64,000 nucleotides of DNA from DOZZ01 sp963792655 (GTDB lineage: Bacteria > Acidobacteriota > Terriglobia > Bryobacterales > Bryobacteraceae): assembly GCA_963792655.1 (NCBI GenBank), contig CAWBWU010000004.1, forward strand, positions 124,001-188,000, in the 5' to 3' direction. The first letter of the stretch is position 1. Each line of letters begins with the position of its first letter. Shown here one piece after another: positions 25,541 to 32,575 of this stretch. A model generated the notes under the pieces. The model searched no databases, had not been told where the DNA came from, and saw only the letters and a list, made by a program, of their open reading frames with translations. A program made the position numbers and the translations under genes.

Positions 25541-26248
25541 CCCGCAGATTGTATCGCTAAGAGCCTGAGTGTCCTCGATGAGCGAATTGTCTCTTGTGAG
25601 AAATGTCCTCGTCTCATCGCGCACTGCCGTGAAATCGCGCGAGTTAAGCGCCGCGCCTATCGCGATTGGGAGTATTGGGGAAGACCGGTTCCGTCCTTTG
25701 GCGATGCGACGGCGAAACTGCTGATCGTGGCGCTCGCGCCCGGCGCTCATGGTTCCAATCGGACGGGGCGGGTGTTTACAGGCGACAGCTCCGGCAACTA
25801 CCTGTATCGCGTTCTGCATCGGACCGGCTTTGCCACACAAGCCGAGAGTACCTCTCGCGAGGACGGACTGGAGTTGGTCGACGCCAGGATCACGGCCGTC
25901 GCTCATTGCGCGCCTCCCGACAACAAGCCGCTGCCGGAAGAAATCCAGAACTGCCGGCCGTGGCTGAAGCAAGAAATCACCCTACTGCCTGATTTACAGG
26001 TGGTAGTTGCGCTTGGTAAGATTGGATTTGACGGTTATCTGGCTGCGCTGCTTGAACTTGGGCGCATCAAACGCCGGGCGGGCTTCGAATTCGGCCACCA
26101 TCGCTTCCACGACCTTGGGCCGGAACTCCCGGCGTTGATCAGCTCATACCACCCGAGTCAGCAGAATACGTCCACGGGCCGGCTTACGGAAGCCATGCTC
26201 ACGGAGGTGTTTGAATCTGCGCGCCGCTTGATCGCTTCAAAGAGATAG
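25535..26248 (+). CDS. Family 5 (type b) uracil-DNA glycosylase
   Basis: 237 aa. Iron-sulfur uracil-DNA glycosylase that removes uracil, and in family 5 also hypoxanthine and other deaminated bases, from DNA. Iron-sulfur cysteines are seen in SCEKCPRLIAHC near the start and in AHCAPPDNKPLP..NC. Catalytic motif A is ALAPGAHGSNRTGRVFTGDS, with no acid at the classical position, as in family 5; motif B is ISSYHPSQQNTSTGRL. Start is ATG 25535, 6 bases into the divergent SDR gene; an internal start would cut into the conserved helix. Confidence 0.92.
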   Translation: MHPADCIAKSLSVLDERIVSCEKCPRLIAHCREIARVKRRAYRDWEYWGRPVPSFGDATAKLLIVALAPGAHGSNRTGRVFTGDSSGNYLYRVLHRTGFATQAESTSREDGLELVDARITAVAHCAPPDNKPLPEEIQNCRPWLKQEITLLPDLQVVVALGKIGFDGYLAALLELGRIKRRAGFEFGHHRFHDLGPELPALISSYHPSQQNTSTGRLTEAMLTEVFESARRLIASKR

Positions 26249-26260
26249 GGAGGGAATCAT

Positions 26261-26455
26261 ATGGCTCGTTCCAGCACTTCATTCCAAAAGCGCCAGAAAG
26301 AATTGGCACGCCAGGACAAACAGCGCGCCAAGGTCGAGAAGATGCAGCAGCGCAAGGTTCAAAAGGAGAACGGCGAACCGGAATCGGACTTTGCCACGGT
26401 TGAAGATATCGTGGGCGAAGTGGGCGACGGGTTCGGCATCCAGAGCAGTGAATAA
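26261..26455 (+). CDS. Small charged protein upstream of mtaB
   Basis: 64 aa, strongly Lys/Gln/Arg-rich helix (FQKRQKELARQDKQRAKVEK) followed by an acidic tail (EPESDFATVEDIVGEVGDG). Small proteins of this shape, opening MARSS.SFQKRQKE, occur in many Acidobacteriota and Proteobacteria; function unknown, and a nucleic-acid-binding role is only a guess from charge. A strong Shine-Dalgarno (agggaggg) sits 7 bases before ATG 26261. Its 3' end overlaps the GTG start of mtaB by 8 bases, suggesting translational coupling. Confidence 0.75.
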   Translation: MARSSTSFQKRQKELARQDKQRAKVEKMQQRKVQKENGEPESDFATVEDIVGEVGDGFGIQSSE

Positions 26456-27734
26456 ATTCTTTGTGCAGAACTTCGGGTGCCGTGCGTCACAGGCTGACGG
26501 CGCGGCACTCGAGGTTTTGCTCAGCCGCCAGGGAATGCATCCGGTGCAAAGCCGGTCCGAGGCGGAGTTGGTTGTACTGAATAGCTGTACGGTGACCGCC
26601 AGTGCGGATTCTGATTTGCGCCAGACGGTTCGCCGCGTTCGAGTAGAAAATCCGGGAGCACGAGTGTTAGTGACCGGATGTTATGCGCAGCGCTCCCCGC
26701 AAGAAATTGCTGATCTCCCCGGTGTCGAGTGGGTGGTCGGCAACTCCCATAAGTCTCAAATTCCTGACATTCTCAACAGCGCGACTTATCACGGCGGCAT
26801 TCACGCGGGCGTCATTGGCAAAGATCTCCTGGCCGTCGCCGAAACGCATGCCGGGGCGGATCGCGCTCGCCCGAACCTGAAGATCCAAGACGGGTGCCAC
26901 AATCGCTGCTCGTTCTGTATCATCCCCTCCGTTCGCGGTGGGAACCGCTTCGTGCCGGCTGACGATGTGGTTCGGCAGGTGGCGGCGCTTGCCGTGAATT
27001 ACCGCGAGGTGGTGCTGACGGGAATCAACCTGGGCCGCTGGGGGCGCGAGGCGTTCAGTGAACTGAGGCTGGTCGATCTGCTGCGGCGCATTTTGCATGA
27101 AACAGAAATCGCGCGCGTGCGCTTAAGTTCTGTTGAGCCGATGGACTTTTCCGATGAGTTGTTGCAACTCATGAGCGAGACTCCGCGCATCGCTCAGCAC
27201 GTTCATGCGCCACTGCAGTCCGGTTCCGATACGATCCTGCGCAAGATGCACCGCAAGTACCGCCCGCGTCACTATGCTTCTCGCATTGAACTGGCGCGCA
27301 AGCTGATGCCGAACGCCGCCATCGGGGCAGACGTGATGGTGGGCTTTCCCGGCGAGACAGACGAGTTATTCGAAGAGTCGCGAGCATTTATTGCTTCGAT
27401 GCCGTTCACTTATCTGCACGTGTTTACTTACTCGGAGCGGCCCGGCACTCCGGCAGCAGCGATGCCGGGGTCAGTGCCGGTGAATGTCAGGCGCGAACGA
27501 AATCGTGTGTTGCGGGATTTATCGGATCGCAAGAACGCGCAGTTCCGTAACGCGCAAGTCGGTCGCACCCTGGAGGTAGTTACGCTCGAGACACCAGGGA
27601 AGGGAATTAGCAGCAATCACCTGACAATAGACTTGAACCACTGGCGACAGGCCAACGAAGTGCTGCCTTGTGAAATCGGTGAGACAACCGAGAACGGATT
27701 ACGCGAACGCAGTCCGCTGAGAGTGATTTGTTAG
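26448..27734 (+). CDS. mtaB: tRNA t6A37 methylthiotransferase, MtaB-like
   Basis: 428 aa radical SAM methylthiotransferase that adds a methylthio group to N6-threonylcarbamoyladenosine 37 of ANN-decoding tRNAs. N-terminal UPF0004 domain with three cluster-binding cysteines (NFGCRASQ, NSCTVTAS, TGCYAQR), central radical SAM motif CHNRCSFC, then VVLTGINLGRWG, LSSVEPMDFSDEL, HAPLQSGSDTILRKMHRKY and DVMVGFPGETDE. The C-terminal TRAM-like part is short. NFGCRASQADG points to MtaB rather than MiaB or RimO. GTG 26448 is chosen since it starts exactly at the conserved strand. Confidence 0.92.
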   Translation: MNKFFVQNFGCRASQADGAALEVLLSRQGMHPVQSRSEAELVVLNSCTVTASADSDLRQTVRRVRVENPGARVLVTGCYAQRSPQEIADLPGVEWVVGNSHKSQIPDILNSATYHGGIHAGVIGKDLLAVAETHAGADRARPNLKIQDGCHNRCSFCIIPSVRGGNRFVPADDVVRQVAALAVNYREVVLTGINLGRWGREAFSELRLVDLLRRILHETEIARVRLSSVEPMDFSDELLQLMSETPRIAQHVHAPLQSGSDTILRKMHRKYRPRHYASRIELARKLMPNAAIGADVMVGFPGETDELFEESRAFIASMPFTYLHVFTYSERPGTPAAAMPGSVPVNVRRERNRVLRDLSDRKNAQFRNAQVGRTLEVVTLETPGKGISSNHLTIDLNHWRQANEVLPCEIGETTENGLRERSPLRVIC

Positions 27735-28122
27735 ATTGCCTAAGTCGAGTTAGCGTAAGTCAGCAGTTATCCCAATAACCATATACGCCTCGGAAAATTG
27801 GCTTCGTTCGGGTTCGCTATTGGCTTTCATTGGCTTCGCTATTGGCTTCCGCTTGCGAGCCAATCATGCGATTGGCGCGGAGTTGGCGCACTTTTCTACG
27901 AAAACTTCCAGATAGTGAATTTACGAAACGAACCCAATTTTCCATAGGTCTGTTTCGACATGGACCAATATTGCTGACGCAATATTGCCGGGCGTGGGCT
28001 TCAGTGCGCAGGTGTGTGGACGGCTAAGTTATTGCAAATGGCCCGGTTCTTGTTGAGTGTTCGGCTGTGATTGAGAGCACCCGGGAGCGCACCTAGCTTG
28101 GCTAGCTCCGAGACTCAACTCA
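27735..28122. other. Gene-free spacer with short repeats and a palindrome
   Basis: About 390 bases without a supported gene. Between 27796 and 27880 the hexamer attggc recurs five times, including two copies of ttcgctattggctt. At 27966-27987 lies a perfect inverted repeat (caatattgc, 4-base loop tgac, gcaatattg). Read on the minus strand, broken stretches such as LGSFRKFTIWKF and ANSEANESQ in different frames resemble the low-complexity C-terminal tails of the GKAR..RHGL family, so it may be a decayed copy. No T tract follows the palindrome, so it is not a clear terminator. Confidence 0.4.
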
Positions 28123-28930
28123 CTAACGTGCTTGGGCGCGAGTCAGTAAGTAGTCCTGACGGACAACATTCCCTTCGTAATAAGGGAGCACCAGAGCATC
28201 GAGTTCCGCCCGGATAGCCGAGAGCTTTTGCGGATCGCTGGCCAAACCCTCCACCAACTTCTGGAGTGGGCCAACCGACGTTTCCATGAAGCGCCGAAAA
28301 TGTCCGAGGCTCAGCGCCGGAACGTGCATCGTTCCCCGCGAAAAGAACGGAGGATGAAAGCGCGCAGCGAGCCGCTCAGTAATCACCAAAGGGTTTCCCC
28401 AGAGCGGCGGCGGCTCTGCACCTGGCGGCGGAGGCGGCGAATTGCGACCGACGAATGCAAAGAACCGGCCGATCAAATGTTCGGGAGGCCATGTGACGAA
28501 CGCCACGCGACCGCCCGGTTTGAGCACCCGGCGCATTTCGTCAACCGCCACACTCGGACGTGGCGCGAACATGTGCCCGAACTGGCTCACAACCACGTCG
28601 AAAGAGGCATCTTCGAAAGGAAGGTCTTCAGCGTCGCCTTCTTTCCACTGGATCTGTTCGAGCCCGGCGATCCGTTCGTTTTCGCGAGCCTTCTCAAGCA
28701 ACGGAGGTGTCAGGTCTAGTCCCGTCACATCGGCGCCTCTCCTGGCCGCTGTGATTGCAACCACCCCGGTCCCGGTTCCCACGTCGAGCACCTTCTCACC
28801 CGCAGTGATCGCAGCGAACCTGACCAGTTCACCTGCCACCGGAGTTGTGAAATTCGCGGCGGGCGCAAAGGATGCCCACATCTCCCGATGTCGCTGCTTG
28901 AAATCTACTGTACGGATCGGCCTGATTCAT
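28123..28930 (-). CDS. Class I SAM-dependent methyltransferase, probable start frameshift
   Basis: The intact frame from ATG 28881 gives 252 aa. Motif I VLDVGTGTGVVAITAARRG, then VTGLDLTPPLLEKAREN, GDAEDLPFEDASFDVVVSQ and MRRVLKPGGRVAFVTWP mark a UbiE/COQ5-like fold; the acceptor is unknown. Upstream and in frame is VDFKQRHREMWAS, the usual N terminus of this family, but it has no start codon. One base shift further up, ATG 28930 reads MNQADPYS, so an insertion near 28905 would give a 268-residue protein. The feature covers that reconstructed gene. Confidence 0.82.
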
Positions 28931-29106
28931 CTCTTCGCCACCTTGAGCCCTGTAGTATACGACGCAGGTTCTTGGGGTACAGCGGAATTGCGTTCACCGA
29001 ACAGGGTGGTTTGAAAATTCTCGGACGCGAGAAGAGCGACGGTTGCATTACTGCCGTTTGTTCTGAGGAGAAACCCCCACCTGCAGCGGCGCGTAAACTA
29101 TAAACA

Positions 29107-30094
29107 ATGCGCGCCGTGTTGCTCGTGCTCGTATGTTCCGCCGGCTGCGCTCAGATTTTGCCTCCAATCGGAGCACGCTCGAACTCGCTGCCCACCGCAC
29201 GCCGCATTACCGTTCAGGTACAACTCGAAGGCGGCGCGCCCATGCCGTACCCGCCCACGGTCCTGACCGATTGTGGCGAGGTCGCAACCACCTGGAATTC
29301 GTTCTCCCTCAGGATTCCGAGCGAGTGGGACAACACGACCGTCATCACCCAAGGCAAGCTTTATCAACCGAGATGCGAAGCGACCGTGTCGCTCCCGGGC
29401 TTCCGCAGCCAAACCACGGCCGTACGAGACGGCTTAGTCATCACATTAAAGCCGTCTGGGCGAACGCGAAGGTTCCACCATCAGCATCACCGTGTTGAAT
29501 GCTCCAAAAGATTCTGCAAAGGCGTTCGACAAGGGCCGCAGCGCAGCGCTGCGCAAGAACTGGTCCGCGGCCGAGAAAAGCTTCCGTACCGCCGTGCAAC
29601 TCTACCCCCAGCATGCCGAGGCATGGGACGAACTTGGCGCGGCCCTCGAATTTCAAGGCAAGCCGCGCGAGGCTGAAGCCGCTTATCAACAGGCCGTCGC
29701 CGTAGACCCGCGTTTCCTCAAGCCACGCGTACACTTAGCGCGATTAGCGTTAGCAGAGCAGCGCTTCGAAGATGCCCGAACCTTCGCAGCAGACGCAATC
29801 ACCCTGTTGCCGATTGAGTTCCCTGCGGCTTATCTCTACCATTCGATCGCGGAGATGAACCTGAAGCACTGGTCAGAAGCCGAAGCCAGCGCCCGCCTGG
29901 CGATCCAACACGACGCCCGCCACGACTTCCCCCGCTCCGAATACGTCCTCGCGCTGTTGGCCGACCGCCGCGGCAAGACAGACGAAGCGCTCGCGCACTT
30001 CCGCACCTACCTCCAAATCGCCCCGCTAGGCCCCGAGTCCGACGCCGCAAGAAACCGTGTCAGCCAACTGGCGAATCAATCCCAACAAGAATAG
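29107..30094 (+). CDS. Secreted TPR protein, frameshifted
   Basis: Reconstructed length 328 aa. Short signal peptide (MRAVLLVLVCSAGCAQ), then a beta-rich domain to about residue 115 (RRITVQVQLEGGAPMPYP, ATVSLPGFRSQT, resembling a carboxypeptidase-regulatory-like fold), then from about 140 TPR helices (AEAWDELGAALEFQGKPREA, AYLYHSIAEMNLKHWSEA, RGKTDEALAHFRTYLQ). The two parts are in different frames: near 29458 the frame moves +1, and dropping one base joins VITLKP to LGEREGSTISITVLN. This domain combination is common in Bryobacterales. Likely periplasmic scaffold; no enzymatic motif. Confidence 0.8.
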
Positions 30095-30103
30095 AAGCGC
30101 GAC

Positions 30104-30197
30104 CGGAAAGGATCTCGCCTCACTTACACATCCAGCTCAATCCAAGCCGGCGCATGATCGCTCGCGTTGTCCTCACTGCGAACCCACCGGTCCACAC
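30104..30197. repeat. Direct repeat copy A: duplicated 3' end of xth
   Basis: 94 bases matching 30797-30890 at 93 of 94 positions (T at 30177 against C at 30870). Read on the minus strand it encodes the last 23 residues of exodeoxyribonuclease III (VDRWVRSEDNASDHAPAW.., then stop) plus about 20 bases downstream of the gene. It is separated from copy B by 599 bases that hold a small membrane-protein gene. The layout is like attachment-site duplication at a gene 3' end. Confidence 0.9.
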
Positions 30198-30235
30198 TTA
30201 GTGACGTCTGCGCCTAAGCGCTGAAGACCAGGCAG

Positions 30236-30586
30236 TCATTCACGAGACCAAGACTCCAGATAGACCCCGGCCGCGGAGAATGTATCGATAACTTCAGCAG
30301 TGACGTCATTTCCGCGAATATTCTGGAAGATGCTCGCCACCGTGAAGATGGGACCAAAGGGGAGCCCCCACCATCCTGCCAGAAATGAGATTGCCGAGTA
30401 CGGCAGTCCGTTCTTCGCCGCATGGGCGTATGGCGCGACATAGAACACGTTCGAGCGCAGACGAAAAGTGAAGACCACGACTGAAATGCAGTAGCTGTAA
30501 CGGACAAACCTTCCGCCCTCAGCAAGTTGTCTGCGCACAGTTTCTACAGATAGTGTCTCTGCGCCTGCAATCGCTAAGCCGCTCAC
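30236..30586 (-). CDS. Small membrane protein within the xth repeat insert
   Basis: 116 aa from GTG 30586; an ATG at 30661 would add 25 unconvincing residues. The core LAEGGRFVRYSYCISVVVFTF, then GLPYSAISFLAGWWGLPFGPIFTVASIFQNI and DVTAEVID, has two hydrophobic helices separated by a loop and matches a recurring uncharacterised family with the GLPY...GWWG.P.GPI pattern. A tataat sequence lies just upstream of the GTG on the minus strand. It is the only gene in the 599-base segment bounded by the duplicated xth end, so it may have arrived with that segment. Confidence 0.68.
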   Translation of the reverse strand: MSGLAIAGAETLSVETVRRQLAEGGRFVRYSYCISVVVFTFRLRSNVFYVAPYAHAAKNGLPYSAISFLAGWWGLPFGPIFTVASIFQNIRGNDVTAEVIDTFSAAGVYLESWSRE

Positions 30587-30796
30587 GTTCTGACGATTAT
30601 ACGGTGTAACGCATATGTTCAGATAACCCGAGGAAAGTCTTAGACGGACGAATGTATGCACTTGTCAAGCGCCGCATACCTTTGTGAAGTTGGCTTGCCC
30701 GCCTGGATACTTTTGTAGTGGCCATCCCAGTCAATGCCACAGGGTGATTTGACTGGTGAACCCGTGACTGACCGGGGTGCACTCCGAGCCTGTCAA

Positions 30797-30890
30797 CGGA
30801 AAGGATCTCGCCTCACTTACACATCCAGCTCAATCCAAGCCGGCGCATGATCGCTCGCGTTGTCCTCACCGCGAACCCACCGGTCCACAC
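30797..30890. repeat. Direct repeat copy B: true 3' end of xth
   Basis: Second copy of the 94-base repeat, here forming the genuine end of the intact xth gene (minus strand, stop at 30817) and about 20 bases beyond. The only difference from copy A changes Gly to Ser in the encoded WVRGEDN. The gene is complete on this side, while copy A is a detached tail. Confidence 0.9.
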
Positions 30891-31590
30891 CCGCATTCAC
30901 CAGCCGGTTACTGATCGCTGGCGAGAGCAGGAGGTGATCCAGCCGCATCCCCTTGTCTAAAGCCCACCGATTGCGTTCATAGTCCCAGAATGTCCAAAGC
31001 GGTCCGTCAGGTTGCCGCTTCCTCAGCGCATCCGTCCAGCCTTGCTCAAGCAGCCGCATATACGCTGCCCGGCTCGCCGGTTGAATCAAAGCATTGTTGT
31101 CGAGCGAGCGCGTGGGATAGATATCCCGCGCCGTCGGGACTACGTTGTAATCACCAGCTAACACGGTAGGCACCCCGGCCTGAATCAGCGACGCAGCGTG
31201 CTCAATCAAACGCTCAAACCAGGCCAACTTGTAATTGAACTTCGGTCCGGGCTGCGGATTTCCATTGGGCAGATAGATTGAAGTGACCAGCACCCCGTGC
31301 ACCGCGGCTTCGAGATAGCGCGCCTGGCGGTCATGCTCATTCCCCGGCAAACTAGACCGCGTCAGCACCGGATCGCAGTCTCGCGCCAGAATCGCGACTC
31401 CGTTCCAGGACCGTTCACCCAACCAGACTCCGCGATAGCCGATGTCAGCCAGGGCAGGTGCCGGAAAAGCGTGCTGCTCAGCCTTGAGCTCCTGGAGGCA
31501 AACAACATCCGGTTGCTCGCGGTCGAGCCATGCCAGCAAGTTCGCCAGACGCTTATTGATGTTGTTGATGTTGAATGTAGCGATCTTCAA
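30817..31590 (-). CDS. xth: Exodeoxyribonuclease III
   Basis: 257 aa, intact. Mg-dependent AP endonuclease and 3'-5' exonuclease in base excision repair. Catalytic residues are visible: Asn in FNINNINKR, the metal-binding Glu in VVCLQELKAEQ, the Tyr of SIYLPNGNP, Asp and Asn in LAGDYNVVP, and the Asp-His pair in NASDHAPAWIEL. Length matches the E. coli-type XthA. A uracil-DNA glycosylase at 25535 would supply its AP-site substrate. Its last 23 codons are duplicated 693 bases away, downstream of the gene. Confidence 0.95.
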   Translation of the reverse strand: MKIATFNINNINKRLANLLAWLDREQPDVVCLQELKAEQHAFPAPALADIGYRGVWLGERSWNGVAILARDCDPVLTRSSLPGNEHDRQARYLEAAVHGVLVTSIYLPNGNPQPGPKFNYKLAWFERLIEHAASLIQAGVPTVLAGDYNVVPTARDIYPTRSLDNNALIQPASRAAYMRLLEQGWTDALRKRQPDGPLWTFWDYERNRWALDKGMRLDHLLLSPAISNRLVNAGVDRWVRGEDNASDHAPAWIELDV

Positions 31591-31668
31591 CGGAGCGGCT
31601 CGCGATCAGAGACCATTCTCGCCGAATCTAAACCGCGGCTCCGCCACGATCAGCCGTGACTATCTGCG

Positions 31669-32121
31669 TTATGCGCCGTTCTCCAGGCCATCCCACGACC
31701 ACCGCGGAATCTTCAGCCCGGTTGGGACGTCATCGGCCGACTCAGGATAACGAGCCATCGTCTGCGTCGTAGCCCAGGAGAAATAGTCGTGCAGCACGCC
31801 GCGCAATTTTGCATCGGCGATAGGCACGTCGATTAAAGCCTCATCGAAACAGGCGATCGCGCGCCGATCCATATCGTCATGCTCGCCATTACCGCTGTGC
31901 GTTCTGACGACGCTGGTCTCGTCACCATATGAGGCGGTATACAGCGCCGGCCCACCGAGCGCCTCCGCCCAATACGCAGCGAGTCGATCGACATGATCGT
32001 GGCGGAACCCATGGCTGAAGGCATGACTCACAATTTCGTCAGCCATCACACGGCGATGCCAAGCCTCGGCAAGGCGACGCAGGCCGGCTATGCCGCCCAC
32101 AGCTTCGAAAACGGTCTGCAC
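31669..32121 (-). CDS. Truncated hemoglobin-like globin (group II type)
   Basis: 150 aa 2-on-2 globin. TVFEAVGGIAGLRRLAEAWHRRVM is the A-B helix region, HVDRLAAYWAEALGGPALYT the C-E region, and the proximal histidine is expected in RTHSGNG. A DRRAIACFDEALIDV helix follows, then an extra C-terminal tail (ESADDVPTGLKIPRWSWDG) as in several group II members. Such globins bind oxygen or nitric oxide; the role here is unknown. The assignment to group II rests on length and the Trp-containing C terminus. Confidence 0.82.
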   Translation of the reverse strand: MQTVFEAVGGIAGLRRLAEAWHRRVMADEIVSHAFSHGFRHDHVDRLAAYWAEALGGPALYTASYGDETSVVRTHSGNGEHDDMDRRAIACFDEALIDVPIADAKLRGVLHDYFSWATTQTMARYPESADDVPTGLKIPRWSWDGLENGA

Positions 32122-32162
32122 TGCCTACGATGCTACTATCGCCGGGATACAAAGGAAAAGCC

Positions 32163-32387
32163 AGGGACAGACCCCGCCCACTTTCGCGAAGCAATAGGCT
32201 TTCTAGCTTATTCCCTGTCCCCCAGGTGCGAAAACCGCTGCATGCGGGCCTTGCCTGGGAACCCTTCATTTGCTCTCACTTGTGCACTGCGCCGCGCTGT
32301 TCCGCAGAGTACACGTTGAGGACTGAAGCAGGCTGAGAATCGCGCATTCGGCGTATCACTCTTTGCCTGAGGGCGGGGTCTGTCCCT
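32163..32387. repeat. 17-bp perfect inverted repeat and tandem repeat (REP-like)
   Basis: agggacagaccccgccc at 32163-32179 is the exact reverse complement of gggcggggtctgtccct at 32371-32387. A related ccctgtccccc lies at 32213-32223. Directly after the right arm a 15-base unit (gtccctaccgcgccc) is repeated in tandem at 32382-32396 and 32397-32411. The elements precede a decayed RAYT fragment, and such transposases are usually flanked by REP-like palindromes, so this looks like a relict of that system. Confidence 0.65.
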
Positions 32388-32454
32388 ACCGCGCCCGTCC
32401 CTACCGCGCCCCGGGTGCGCGCTCGATGGAGCGCACACTTGGGGGCTCCCCCCT

Positions 32455-32532
32455 TACGTGGAGCGCAACCCGGTACGCGCCGGTTTCGTTGCGACGCGTG
32501 GGATTGGCCTTGGTCAAGTGTGTCTCAGCAAA
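32455..32532 (+). pseudogene. Fossil fragment of a REP-associated tyrosine transposase (RAYT)
   Basis: About 26 codons read YVERNPVRAGFVATR and then, after a 1-base shift near 32502, WDWPWSSVSQ. The pattern YVERNPVRAGLV..A.DW.WSS is the conserved end of the Y1 transposase domain in RAYT (IS200-like) proteins. No catalytic HUH or tyrosine part is found upstream, so only this fragment survives. The inverted repeats at 32163-32387 fit the same origin. Confidence 0.6.
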
Positions 32533-32575
32533 CTACGGCATCCAGTTTAGGCGCGAATGGACGCAAATGAAGCGT

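Noticed and set aside
24791..25972. Extension of the SDR to 393 residues
   Set aside because: The extra N terminus lies antisense to the uracil-DNA glycosylase and has no SDR similarity; ATG 25540 begins just before the conserved glycine motif.
28888..29103. 71-residue plus-strand reading frame before the TPR gene
   Set aside because: No ribosome site, no recognisable sequence, overlaps the reconstructed methyltransferase N terminus on the other strand.
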